Shown here in pieces: positions 1 through 5,605 of a DNA stretch of 6,700 bases. The position numbers were made by a program, and so were the translations under genes. How positions within the stretch are numbered: the stretch's first letter is position 1; each line of letters opens with the position of its first letter. The stretch comes from Lysobacteraceae bacterium (GTDB lineage: Bacteria > Pseudomonadota > Gammaproteobacteria > Xanthomonadales > Xanthomonadaceae), in assembly GCA_028293685.1 (NCBI GenBank), contig JAQGOI010000162.1:1-6700 (forward strand). Reading direction: 5' to 3'. Below the pieces are notes generated by a model, which saw only the letters and a program-made list of their open reading frames with translations, did not search any database and was not told where the DNA came from.

Positions 1-59
1 CGGCAGCAGGCTCCCGCGCCCTGAGCAGCCTGACGCCTACCCCACGAGGATGACCGCGC

Positions 60-452
60 ATGGCGTACACCGTCGACGTCCTGGTCGAGCACAAAACCCT
101 CGCGCTCCGGCTCTTCGGGGCAGTCTCCATTGAGGATCGAGCAGCCGGCCTCGTCGACGGCCTGAGCAAGCTCCAAGCCACCGGCTTCAAACGAATCCTG
201 GTGGATCTGCGCCATGGCGTCATGCAACCCGCCGCGCTCGAGTCATGCAACCGGCACGCCGCCAATCTCGCTGCGACTGCTTCGCATTTACCCGACGACG
301 TGCGAATCGCCTACATCTACGATGTACTAGGCAGCAAGTCGACGCCGGTCGAAATGCTCGCGGCCGCGCGTGGCTATTATTTTGAATCCTTCACGAACAT
401 TGACAGTGCGATGGGTTGGCTCCATGGCCACGTTCCCGAGCTCGACGGATGA
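60..452 (+). CDS. STAS/SEC14 (SpoIIAA-like) domain protein
   Basis: This is a 130-residue soluble protein with no signal peptide or membrane segment. It shows the alternating strand/helix layout of the SpoIIAA-like (STAS/SEC14) fold. A strand lies near residues 4-20, a helix follows, the strand RILVDLRHG is near 44-53, a second helix follows, the strand VRIAYIYDV is near 81-89, and the end has the family-typical 'aromatic-F-x(5)-A-x-x-W-L' pattern (FESFTNIDSAMGWL). The ATG at 60 has a GAGGA ribosome site at 46-50. The 118-residue protein encoded at 5605-5249 resembles it along its whole length, including the MA start and the ARGYY/LRGYF segment before the C-terminal WL. Family members bind small ligands or partner proteins. 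No specific function can be read here, and no phosphorylatable Ser motif of classical anti-sigma antagonists stands out. It lies just upstream of the pilus leader on the same strand but is separated from it by 418 bp, so it is probably a separate transcript. Confidence 0.75.
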   Translation: MAYTVDVLVEHKTLALRLFGAVSIEDRAAGLVDGLSKLQATGFKRILVDLRHGVMQPAALESCNRHAANLAATASHLPDDVRIAYIYDVLGSKSTPVEMLAAARGYYFESFTNIDSAMGWLHGHVPELDG

Positions 453-560
453 TTTCCCCCGCCAGTCCGTAGCCTTCAAACCTTACCGTACGCGCGCGCT
501 GCTCCGCATGGCGCGTGAGCAGAAGCTTCAAGACACGATGCGGAGAGGTATGGGTGCACC
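453..560. other. Intergenic spacer before the pilus leader
   Basis: No gene is supported here. The only structure seen is a 6-bp inverted repeat (CTGCTC at 499-504 with GAGCAG at 517-522, 12-nt loop), which is not followed by a T tract. Whether transcription of the preceding gene ends here cannot be told. Confidence 0.5.
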
Positions 561-625
561 AATCACAAAAGCTTTAACAATTTCAAAACAATCGAAACAA
601 CTGCGTACAGAGTCACTTATTCACA
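561..625 (+). promoter_or_regulatory. AT-rich promoter-like tract ahead of the riboswitch
   Basis: Bases 561-600 contain only 10 G/C in 40, against a strongly GC-rich background on both sides. The tract ends about 30 nt before the riboswitch core, which is where the promoter of the leader RNA should lie. No clean sigma-70 pair is visible. Weak candidates are TTCAAA (582-587) with TACAGA (606-611) at an 18-bp spacing, and TTATTC (617-622) as another -10-like hexamer. The position is inferred from context and the start site is unknown. The tract could equally be a binding site for an activator or nucleoid protein. Confidence 0.35.
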
Positions 626-655
626 TCAGTGTGTGCGGCATCCTTCATCCCGCAC

Positions 656-738
656 GACAAATGGCAAACCCGTTGAAAGGCGGGGACGCAAAGCCACCGG
701 CCTAACGACGAAACGTCAATGGTAGCGGGGCCGCCGAA
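656..738 (+). promoter_or_regulatory. Cyclic di-GMP-I (GEMM-I) riboswitch aptamer
   Basis: The conserved GEMM-I blocks appear in order and with correct spacing. GGCAAACC (663-670) is followed by a stem capped by a GAAA tetraloop (CCCGTT 669-674, GAAA 675-678, GGCGGG 679-684). Then come GGGACGCAAAGCC (683-695), CCGGCCTAA (697-705) containing the tetraloop receptor, a variable hairpin GACG-AAA-CGTC (707-717), and GGTAGCGGGG with the closing CCGCCGA (721-737). By alignment to the well-studied Vibrio Vc2 aptamer, the ligand-contacting G20 corresponds to G663 and the intercalating A47 to A690. C92 corresponds to C734 or C735. All keep their identity. This RNA class binds c-di-GMP in the leader of the mRNA it controls. 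Here it sits 133 nt before the pilin start codon on the same strand. No U-tract terminator lies between it and the gene, so translational control is more likely than premature termination. The outermost closing stem could not be settled by eye. Confidence 0.94.
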
Positions 739-739
739 C

Positions 740-812
740 GCAACCAACGCGAATCCCGGACACACCGTCCGCGTATTCTCTCGGACCTATGTCCCGGGAT
801 AGCCCAAGTTGC
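740..812 (+). promoter_or_regulatory. Candidate anti-sequestor fold of the leader
   Basis: Between the aptamer and the ribosome-site hairpin, three nested helices can form. GCAAC (740-744) pairs with GTTGC (808-812), ATCCCGG (753-759) with CCGGGAT (794-800), and GTCCG (767-771) with CGGAC (782-786). The first two use bases that also belong to the sequestering hairpin (795-816), so the two folds are mutually exclusive. In this fold the 3' arm carrying the ribosome site would be free. All pairs are perfect Watson-Crick matches visible in the sequence. Their use as the alternative state of the switch is inferred. The 5' strand begins within a few bases of the aptamer's 3' edge, a sensible place for ligand binding to influence it. 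Confidence 0.5.
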
Positions 813-870
813 CGTGCCTCGCGTGTCCCGCGAGTCCGTCACGCAACCTCCTCATAGAAGGGCTATCCCG
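795..870 (+). promoter_or_regulatory. Ribosome-site sequestering hairpin (riboswitch expression platform)
   Basis: An 11-bp perfect inverted repeat pairs 795-805 (CGGGATAGCCC) with 860-870 (GGGCTATCCCG). Inside it are an 8-bp stem with one bulge (808-811 and 813-816 with 840-847) and a 6-bp hairpin (CTCGCG 818-823 with CGCGAG 829-834, loop TGTCC). The 3' arm covers the GGG of the ribosome binding site GAAGGG (857-862) and ends at the base just before the pilin ATG (871). When folded it should block initiation. No T-run follows, so it is not an intrinsic terminator. It lies directly downstream of the c-di-GMP aptamer, which makes it the expected expression platform. Whether the ligand favours or disfavours it cannot be told from sequence. 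Confidence 0.75.
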
Positions 871-1371
871 ATGAAGATCAAACTGATTGTTGTTGCCTGC
901 GCCGTGGCTTTCGCCTCCACGGGCGCTGTCGCCGCCACCTCCACCAGCACCTTTGCCGTGCAGACCAACGTCACGGCCGCCTGTGACGTGTCGGCCAGCC
1001 CGATGACGTTTACCGACGTCAACCCGCTGACAAACGCCGGGGCCGCCACCGACGGTTCGACCACCGTTGCCGTCACTTGCTCCAATACCACCCCCTACAA
1101 CATCGGTTTGAACGCGGGTGCCTACGCAGGCGCTACGGTGACCTCGCGCAAGATGAATATCGGTACGAGCACCGATACGTTGAATTACGAGTTGTCCAGC
1201 GACAGCGGCTTCGCCACCAACTGGGGTGAGACGGTTGGCACCGACACCGTGGCGGATACCGGAACGGGCGCATCGCAGGATCACACCGTGTACGGCCGGA
1301 TCCCATCGGGCCAGCAGACGGCGAAAGTCGGCGCCTATGCCGATACCATCACCGTCACCGTTACCTACTGA
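871..1371 (+). CDS. SCPU-domain main pilin of an archaic chaperone-usher pilus
   Basis: This is a 166-residue secreted subunit with a spore coat U (SCPU) domain, the pilin fold of archaic (Csu-like, sigma) chaperone-usher pili. Residues 1-22 form a signal peptide (MKIK, a hydrophobic core, AVAA). Residues 23-37 precede the first Cys and include the alternating hydrophobic run TFAVQTNVTA, as expected of the N-terminal donor strand that completes the neighbouring subunit. Cys38 and Cys70 match the family disulfide. Further hallmarks are VTCSNTTPYNI, the RKM segment, LNYEL, WGET, VYGRIPSGQQ and the terminal AYADTITVTVTY. The start at 871 is chosen over an in-frame ATG at 814 because only 871 has a signal peptide directly after it and a ribosome site (GAAGGG, 857-862), and because 814 falls inside the leader structure. 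It is first in the operon, next to the riboswitch, and by analogy with csuA/B is the likely shaft subunit. Its stop overlaps the chaperone start (TGATG). Confidence 0.93.
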   Translation: MKIKLIVVACAVAFASTGAVAATSTSTFAVQTNVTAACDVSASPMTFTDVNPLTNAGAATDGSTTVAVTCSNTTPYNIGLNAGAYAGATVTSRKMNIGTSTDTLNYELSSDSGFATNWGETVGTDTVADTGTGASQDHTVYGRIPSGQQTAKVGAYADTITVTVTY

Positions 1372-2114
1372 TGCGTCATCAGCGGTCTCCGCTCAAGGCG
1401 GCACCAGCCAGGCGACGTACGCTTGCTGGTGTGCTGTTGGCGTTGGCCATCTGCTCCCCAGCGGTTTTCGCGGGGGGGTTTCAGGTGTCACCGACGATTG
1501 CCGAAGTGCCTGCCGGCACCAAGGTCGCAAGTTTCGAGCTGCGTAATACCGGCAGCGACGCCACGACGGTGCAGGTCGACGTTCTGGCGTGGGATCAAAG
1601 CGATCAGGCCGGCGATAGCCTTGTGCCAGCGAACGACATCATCGTGGTTCCGCGCGTCGCCACGCTCGAACCCGATGGCGGACAGCTGGTACGCATCGCC
1701 CTTAGACATCCCGCGACGGGCGAGCAGTCGTATCGCGTCCGGCTTCGCGAAGTACCGCCTCCGCCGCCACCCGGGTTCATGGGCGTCCGGACGTTGATCG
1801 AACAGGTCGTGCCGCTGTTCTTCGTTGCAGCGGGAGAACCGAAGGTCGCTTGGCACGCCACATTGTCGGATAAGGGCGAACTGCTGCTCGGCGCTGCCAA
1901 CAGTGGCCCGCATTATCTGCGGATTGTCGACATCCAACTCGTCGACCAGCGCGGCGCCATCCTGGCTGATCATCACGGCCCCGGCTATGTGCTGGCCGGT
2001 CATGCCATGCGCTGGCCGCTCGTCACGCATGCGCGATTGGCGCGTGGTGACCTGCTCAGCCTTCAGTTCAAGCGCGATGGCTCGCTGCAAAGCGTCCCGC
2101 TCGCCGTCGAGTAA
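1371..2114 (+). CDS. Periplasmic pilus assembly chaperone (PapD-like, archaic type)
   Basis: This 247-residue protein would hold unfolded SCPU subunits in the periplasm by lending them a beta strand and hand them to the usher. A basic N-terminus (RRR at 14-16) and a hydrophobic stretch give a signal peptide ending near VFA at residue 34. Two immunoglobulin-like domains follow. Domain 1 has the family landmarks FQVSPT (37-42), ELRNTG (56-61), VVPRVATLEPDGGQLVRI and the SYRVRLREVP strand. Domain 2 follows VPLFFVA. A run of six prolines (129-134) follows REV. The Arg/Lys pair that anchors subunit C-termini in classical chaperones is not evident: Ile43 and nearby acidic or neutral residues occupy the expected places. 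Archaic chaperones are known to differ from classical ones in subunit binding, so this need not mean loss of function. No ribosome site precedes the ATG. It shares one base with the pilin stop, so it probably depends on translational coupling to the riboswitch-controlled gene. Confidence 0.93.
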   Translation: MRHQRSPLKAAPARRRTLAGVLLALAICSPAVFAGGFQVSPTIAEVPAGTKVASFELRNTGSDATTVQVDVLAWDQSDQAGDSLVPANDIIVVPRVATLEPDGGQLVRIALRHPATGEQSYRVRLREVPPPPPPGFMGVRTLIEQVVPLFFVAAGEPKVAWHATLSDKGELLLGAANSGPHYLRIVDIQLVDQRGAILADHHGPGYVLAGHAMRWPLVTHARLARGDLLSLQFKRDGSLQSVPLAVE

Positions 2115-4701
2115 TGCCGCCCTCGGGGCGAAGTGCGGTCGGCGGTTACTGTGGGTCGCGATGCTCATGGGAGCCCAGTCCGTTGCGCACGCGCACCCGC
2201 GGGAAGACTGGTATCTCGCTGCTCACAACCACCAGGAAACCGGCCTGAGCGTACTGCTGGTCACGCTGGATGACGGAACGCCCTGGATTCGTGTCAGCGA
2301 CCTCAAGCTGCTGGGACTACACGTGCCTGCAACGCCTGCGGTTCGACATCAAGGCGAGGACATCGTCCCTGTCGCGAGCTTGGATGTCGAGGTCGACGTG
2401 GACCCGATCGGAAACCGCATATATTTGCTGGATCGAACCGTTCCCGTGGCCGGCGCCCACCCGGACAACGGCAACGCAGAAGCGGACGCTGCGGACGAAG
2501 TCGTCGTTGACCTTGTCGTCAACCGGCAGCCCGTGAGCGAACCGCAGCTGCTGCGCCGCCACGGCGAACACTTCTGGCTGTCCGCTGACGCGCTGTCCGC
2601 CGCAAGGCTGCGTCTGCCGGTTCACGCCGGAGCCAATGCGGATTGGGTCCCGCTGGCCGAAATCGCCGGCGACCATTATGTGTGGGACGAGCGTCATCTG
2701 CGTCTGGAGATGACAGCGCCTGCGGCGCGATTCCAGTCCACGCAGATTCCGGCCGGCAAGCCGTCCGATGCCGAACCGACGGCAGTCATGCAGGCGCCCC
2801 TGGCCGGCATTATCGGCTACAACACCGTTGCCGGACGCCGTGCCGACGGGAGTCAATGGTCGTCCTTCCTGCTGGACGCGGGCGTCTCGAAAGGGAACAC
2901 GGCTTGCAGGAGTCGACACGTGTGGCGATCAGCCCAGTCGTCTGCGCGCCTGGATACCAACTGTGTCGTGGATTGGCCCGAGCAACGCCTGTCGGTCACG
3001 TTTGGCGATGCGATCAGCCGGGATTCGGCATTGTCTGGAGCAGTGCGCTACGGCGGGATCCGGATCGGCACCGACTTCGGGCTTCAACCCTATCTACGTA
3101 CTCAGCCGCTGTTGGACGTTGAGGGAAGTGCGCGGCTGCCGTCGGTACTGGAAGTATGGCTGCGCCAGCAACTTGCCCTGCGTACCGAGATCCCGCCGGG
3201 CGCGTTCCTCGTGCAGGGCCTTCCGGTGTTGTCGGGCAGCGGCGATATCAATGCCGTCGTCACCGACGTCCTGGGCCGCCAAGTGGTCCTCAGTGCACCG
3301 TTCTATTCCGACCCAGCTCTGCTGCGCCCCGGCCTGACGGATTGGTCGCTGGAAATCGGCCGGCAGCGCGTCGGTTTTGCAGGACCACTGGACGCCTACA
3401 CCGATCCGTTTGCGCTGTTCTCCTTACGGCGCGGAATCTCGTCTTATCTGACGGTGGCCACGAGAATCGAAAAGCAGCAGGACCATGCGCTGCTGGAACT
3501 GGACAGCTATTTCAAGCTGGGCACCTTCGGCGTACTCGAGCTGGCCGCGGCGCAGTCGAAGGGTCAAGTCGCTGGCGGCCGTGCCTACGCCGCCGGCTAC
3601 AGCTACCAGGGCCAGCGGTGGAACCTGGGATTGCGTTACACGCGGCATGAGCAGACCTACGCGGACCTGGCCTATCCGGTGCTAGGCACGGCGCCGCTTA
3701 AGGATGCGCAGTTAGGCCTTGGTGTGCGCCTCGGGCGAATGTCGCTTTCGGCCGGTGGCGTGATGCGCGAGACACAACTATCCGGGCGGCAGAGCTTTGC
3801 GCGGACAGCGCTCAATTTTCCGTTGGCGGGCGGCTATTTCAGCCTCTCGGGTTTCCGCCCAATGCAGCCGTCTGGGGATGCGTTGTACACGGCGATGTAC
3901 ACCCTGCCGCTGTCAGCGGGCAGAACTGCGTCGGCCTGGGTCAACCGCGAAGGCGGCATGAACAACCCGGGTGCGTCGCTGCAACGCAGCGCGCCGGCCG
4001 GCCTGGGTTACGGCTACCGCGTCGCGTATGAAGACGCACCATCAGGAGCGCGCAGCAGTCTGGATGCCACCTTGCAGGAGAGTGCCAGCCAGCTGGATCT
4101 TGGGATTGCGCATTCTGCGGCGGGGACGGATGCGCATGTCGGCGCGCGTGGTGCCGTCATCGCAACCCGGGATGGCTTGTTTGCGTCGACCGATGACGGA
4201 GGCAGCTTCGCGATCGTGTCGTTTCCGCAGGCCGACGCTCACATCCGACGGGACCACCAATACGTGGCCTCGACAAACAAGGCCGGCAAGGCGGTGGTTC
4301 CGCGGTTGCGCGCATTTGAACGCAACCGACTTGATGTCGACGTTGAAGGTCTGGACGTGACCACCCATATCAGCGACCTGTCGATGGAACTCGTCCCCGG
4401 GCGACGCCAAGTGGTGCGCGCTGACTTTGGCGCCAGTCGCACGCAACCGTTGTCGATGCGGTTGTCGGGTGTGGACGGTGTGACTGTTCCGGCCGGTGCG
4501 GTGGCAACCGTCTATCCCCAAGGGACCTCCACGCCAGTTGGCCATGATGGGCTGCTCTACCTCGAACTCGCAGCGCCGCCCGATAGGATTGAAGTGCAGT
4601 GGCCTTCAGGGCACTGCGTGGTCCCGGGCAACGCATTGCAGGACTTCACCGATGCAGGAAAAGTTTATGTCACCACGTGCGAGACCATCCATGCGAAGTG
4701 A
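2077..4701 (+). CDS. Outer-membrane usher of the archaic chaperone-usher pilus
   Basis: The usher forms the outer-membrane pore that receives chaperone-subunit complexes and polymerises the pilus. From the ATG at 2077 it has 874 residues. A basic segment (GRR) and hydrophobic LLWVAMLMGAQSVAHA end a signal peptide near residue 39. Two N-terminal-domain-like units follow (about 44-123 and 141-215), joined by an Asp/Ala-rich linker. The beta-barrel begins near IIGYNT (about 243). Usher hallmarks include FGDAIS (309-314), the RYGGIRIGTDFGLQP strand, and the plug region starting at VEGSARLPSV (348-357), with IPPGAFLVQGLP, VVTDVLGRQVV and LLRPGLTDWSLEIGRQR. C-terminal domains start near DDGGSFAI (about 706). 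The start is uncertain. An ATG at 2161 would cut the signal peptide's basic region away, and the ATG in the TAATG at the chaperone stop (2114) is out of frame. The ATG at 2077 keeps the whole signal peptide but overlaps the chaperone by 38 nt and lacks a strong ribosome site. Two cysteines lie near the barrel start (TACRSR, TNCVVDW). Confidence 0.93.
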   Translation: MARCKASRSPSSNAALGAKCGRRLLWVAMLMGAQSVAHAHPREDWYLAAHNHQETGLSVLLVTLDDGTPWIRVSDLKLLGLHVPATPAVRHQGEDIVPVASLDVEVDVDPIGNRIYLLDRTVPVAGAHPDNGNAEADAADEVVVDLVVNRQPVSEPQLLRRHGEHFWLSADALSAARLRLPVHAGANADWVPLAEIAGDHYVWDERHLRLEMTAPAARFQSTQIPAGKPSDAEPTAVMQAPLAGIIGYNTVAGRRADGSQWSSFLLDAGVSKGNTACRSRHVWRSAQSSARLDTNCVVDWPEQRLSVTFGDAISRDSALSGAVRYGGIRIGTDFGLQPYLRTQPLLDVEGSARLPSVLEVWLRQQLALRTEIPPGAFLVQGLPVLSGSGDINAVVTDVLGRQVVLSAPFYSDPALLRPGLTDWSLEIGRQRVGFAGPLDAYTDPFALFSLRRGISSYLTVATRIEKQQDHALLELDSYFKLGTFGVLELAAAQSKGQVAGGRAYAAGYSYQGQRWNLGLRYTRHEQTYADLAYPVLGTAPLKDAQLGLGVRLGRMSLSAGGVMRETQLSGRQSFARTALNFPLAGGYFSLSGFRPMQPSGDALYTAMYTLPLSAGRTASAWVNREGGMNNPGASLQRSAPAGLGYGYRVAYEDAPSGARSSLDATLQESASQLDLGIAHSAAGTDAHVGARGAVIATRDGLFASTDDGGSFAIVSFPQADAHIRRDHQYVASTNKAGKAVVPRLRAFERNRLDVDVEGLDVTTHISDLSMELVPGRRQVVRADFGASRTQPLSMRLSGVDGVTVPAGAVATVYPQGTSTPVGHDGLLYLELAAPPDRIEVQWPSGHCVVPGNALQDFTDAGKVYVTTCETIHAK
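4656..4659 (+). promoter_or_regulatory. Ribosome binding site favouring the 4667 start
   Basis: AGGA at 4656-4659 lies 7 nt before the ATG at 4667, within the 3' end of the usher gene. The alternative in-frame ATG at 4691 has no comparable site, so 4667 is preferred for the last operon gene. Confidence 0.5.
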
Positions 4702-5140
4702 ACCTTACCGTCGGATAGCCGCAATGGCCGCGGCGATTGTCTTCGCGACAGTTTCGGCGCCGACTAGGGCATGCACGGTAGAAGCAGTACCGCTGTCGTT
4801 CGGCAGCATCAATCCATTGGATCGGCAGGCCGTGGATGATGCAACGACAGTGACAGTGACGTGCCCAGACGATACGCCCTACACGATTTCACTGAGCGCC
4901 GGCGAAGGCAACTACGGCTTGCGGCATATGAGCAATGGCGCAGAGCAGCTCAACTACCAGGTCTTCACCGATGCGGCGCAAACGATGGTTTGGGGGGATG
5001 GCAGCGCGGGCACGGCAGTTGTGACCGGCCGTGCAGGATCGGCGGGCAGTGCGCATCCCCTGTACGGGCGGGTTCCGGTCCAGCAATCCGCTGTCCCTGG
5101 GGCTTACTCCGACATTCTATTGCTGACAATCACCTATTGA
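4667..5140 (+). CDS. Second SCPU-domain pilus subunit, tip-like, single domain
   Basis: This is a 157-residue secreted protein (149 if translation starts at the ATG at 4691). The N-terminus has basic residues (YRR), a hydrophobic core (AAMAAAIVFATVSA) and cleavage near VSA or TRA. The rest is one SCPU domain: Cys36 and Cys66, LSFGSINPL, VTVTCPDDTPYTISLSAG, LNYQVF, VWGDG, LYGRVPVQQ and the terminal GAYSDILLLTITY, all matching the operon's first pilin. At most four residues separate the cleavage site from Cys36, against fifteen in the main pilin. A donor strand is therefore essentially missing, and this subunit could accept a strand but hardly give one. That suits the pilus tip. The tip proteins of Csu-type pili (CsuE) have two domains and are roughly twice this length, so the extra adhesin domain is absent here. 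The gene overlaps the usher end by 35 nt (or 11 nt from 4691), pointing to coupled translation. A role as terminator or minor subunit rather than adhesin is possible. Confidence 0.88.
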   Translation: MSPRARPSMRSEPYRRIAAMAAAIVFATVSAPTRACTVEAVPLSFGSINPLDRQAVDDATTVTVTCPDDTPYTISLSAGEGNYGLRHMSNGAEQLNYQVFTDAAQTMVWGDGSAGTAVVTGRAGSAGSAHPLYGRVPVQQSAVPGAYSDILLLTITY

Positions 5141-5248
5141 GAGTCTGACGGAATCGGCGCGGTCCTTGGCCGGCCGTGCTGGTTCCAGATCCACCGCTGC
5201 AATCGGCGCCGCTGCATTCTGGCGGCCTTGCGACGAACGCCTGATTGC
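5141..5248. other. Spacer between convergent genes
   Basis: Two convergent transcripts should end here, yet no hairpin with a T tract is visible on either strand. The spacer holds a direct repeat of AATCGGCGC, the palindrome GGCCGGCC, and a weak GGCG/CGCC hairpin (5221-5224 with 5238-5241) followed at a distance by TATTTT. Termination may be factor-dependent. Confidence 0.4.
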
Positions 5249-5605
5249 CTATTTTAGCCATCGCAACGCCTCGTCAGACGTACGGAATCGTTGGTAAAAA
5301 TAGCCCCTCAGCGCTGCAAGCGACTCGATGCCGGCAGTCTGTGTAACGTCGCCGACATATGCGATCTTCATACGATGATTCGGCAGCGCCGCAGCTAGCT
5401 TTGCTGCATACGCTTCACTCTCTTCCATTGACCTCGCGACGCCCTCTGCGCTGCCAAAATCGAGCAATAATTTCTTATATTTGTTTTGCTCGTGGAGCGC
5501 GACGATTTCTTGCAGCGCCTGGAAGCGACCCGTGATCGTCACGGTGCCTGAGAAAACTGCTCGGATTACTTTGTCGTCTGGCAAAGTGTCAACTAGGAAT
5601 GCCAT
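5249..5605 (-). CDS. STAS/SEC14 (SpoIIAA-like) domain protein, second copy
   Basis: This is a 118-residue soluble protein with no signal peptide, related along its length to the protein encoded at 60-452. Shared landmarks are the MA start followed by a short strand, KKLLLDF against KRILVDL, the MKIAYVGDV strand against VRIAYIYDV, AALRGYFYQRF against AAARGYYFESF, and the closing EALRWL against SAMGWL. The ATG at 5605 is chosen because GGGAG lies about 5 nt upstream on the minus strand and the protein then lines up with its paralogue. An in-frame TTG four codons earlier overlaps that ribosome site. It converges on the pilus operon and follows the EAL gene on the same strand after a 356-bp gap. 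It is predicted to adopt a STAS-like fold, but the ligand or partner is unknown. Divergence between the copies is considerable, so this is not a recent duplication. Confidence 0.75.
   Translation of the reverse strand: MAFLVDTLPDDKVIRAVFSGTVTITGRFQALQEIVALHEQNKYKKLLLDFGSAEGVARSMEESEAYAAKLAAALPNHRMKIAYVGDVTQTAGIESLAALRGYFYQRFRTSDEALRWLK

Noticed and set aside
1..24. Possible last codons of an upstream gene (RQQAPAP then stop)
   Set aside because: Seven codons cannot be told from chance. Nothing else supports a gene end.
499..522. CTGCTC/GAGCAG inverted repeat as a terminator for the first gene
   Set aside because: Only 6 bp with a 12-nt loop, and no T tract follows.
814..870. Upstream ATG at 814 as the pilin start
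   Set aside because: It would add 19 basic, non-hydrophobic residues before the signal peptide, lacks a ribosome site and lies inside the leader hairpin.
740..870. Intrinsic terminator as the riboswitch output
   Set aside because: No U tract follows any of the hairpins before the pilin start; the structure fits ribosome-site sequestration instead.
787..1284. Long minus-strand open frame antisense to the leader and pilin
   Set aside because: Low-complexity Gly/Arg-rich translation, typical of the reverse strand of a GC-rich gene. The plus strand has a clear SCPU protein.
1488..2168. Minus-strand open frame of over 200 codons opposite the chaperone
   Set aside because: No family resemblance; the plus-strand chaperone explains the open frame.
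4740..4775. Lipoprotein signal at the Cys after TRA in the second SCPU protein
   Set aside because: The residues before the Cys do not fit a lipobox, and this Cys matches the conserved SCPU disulfide Cys.
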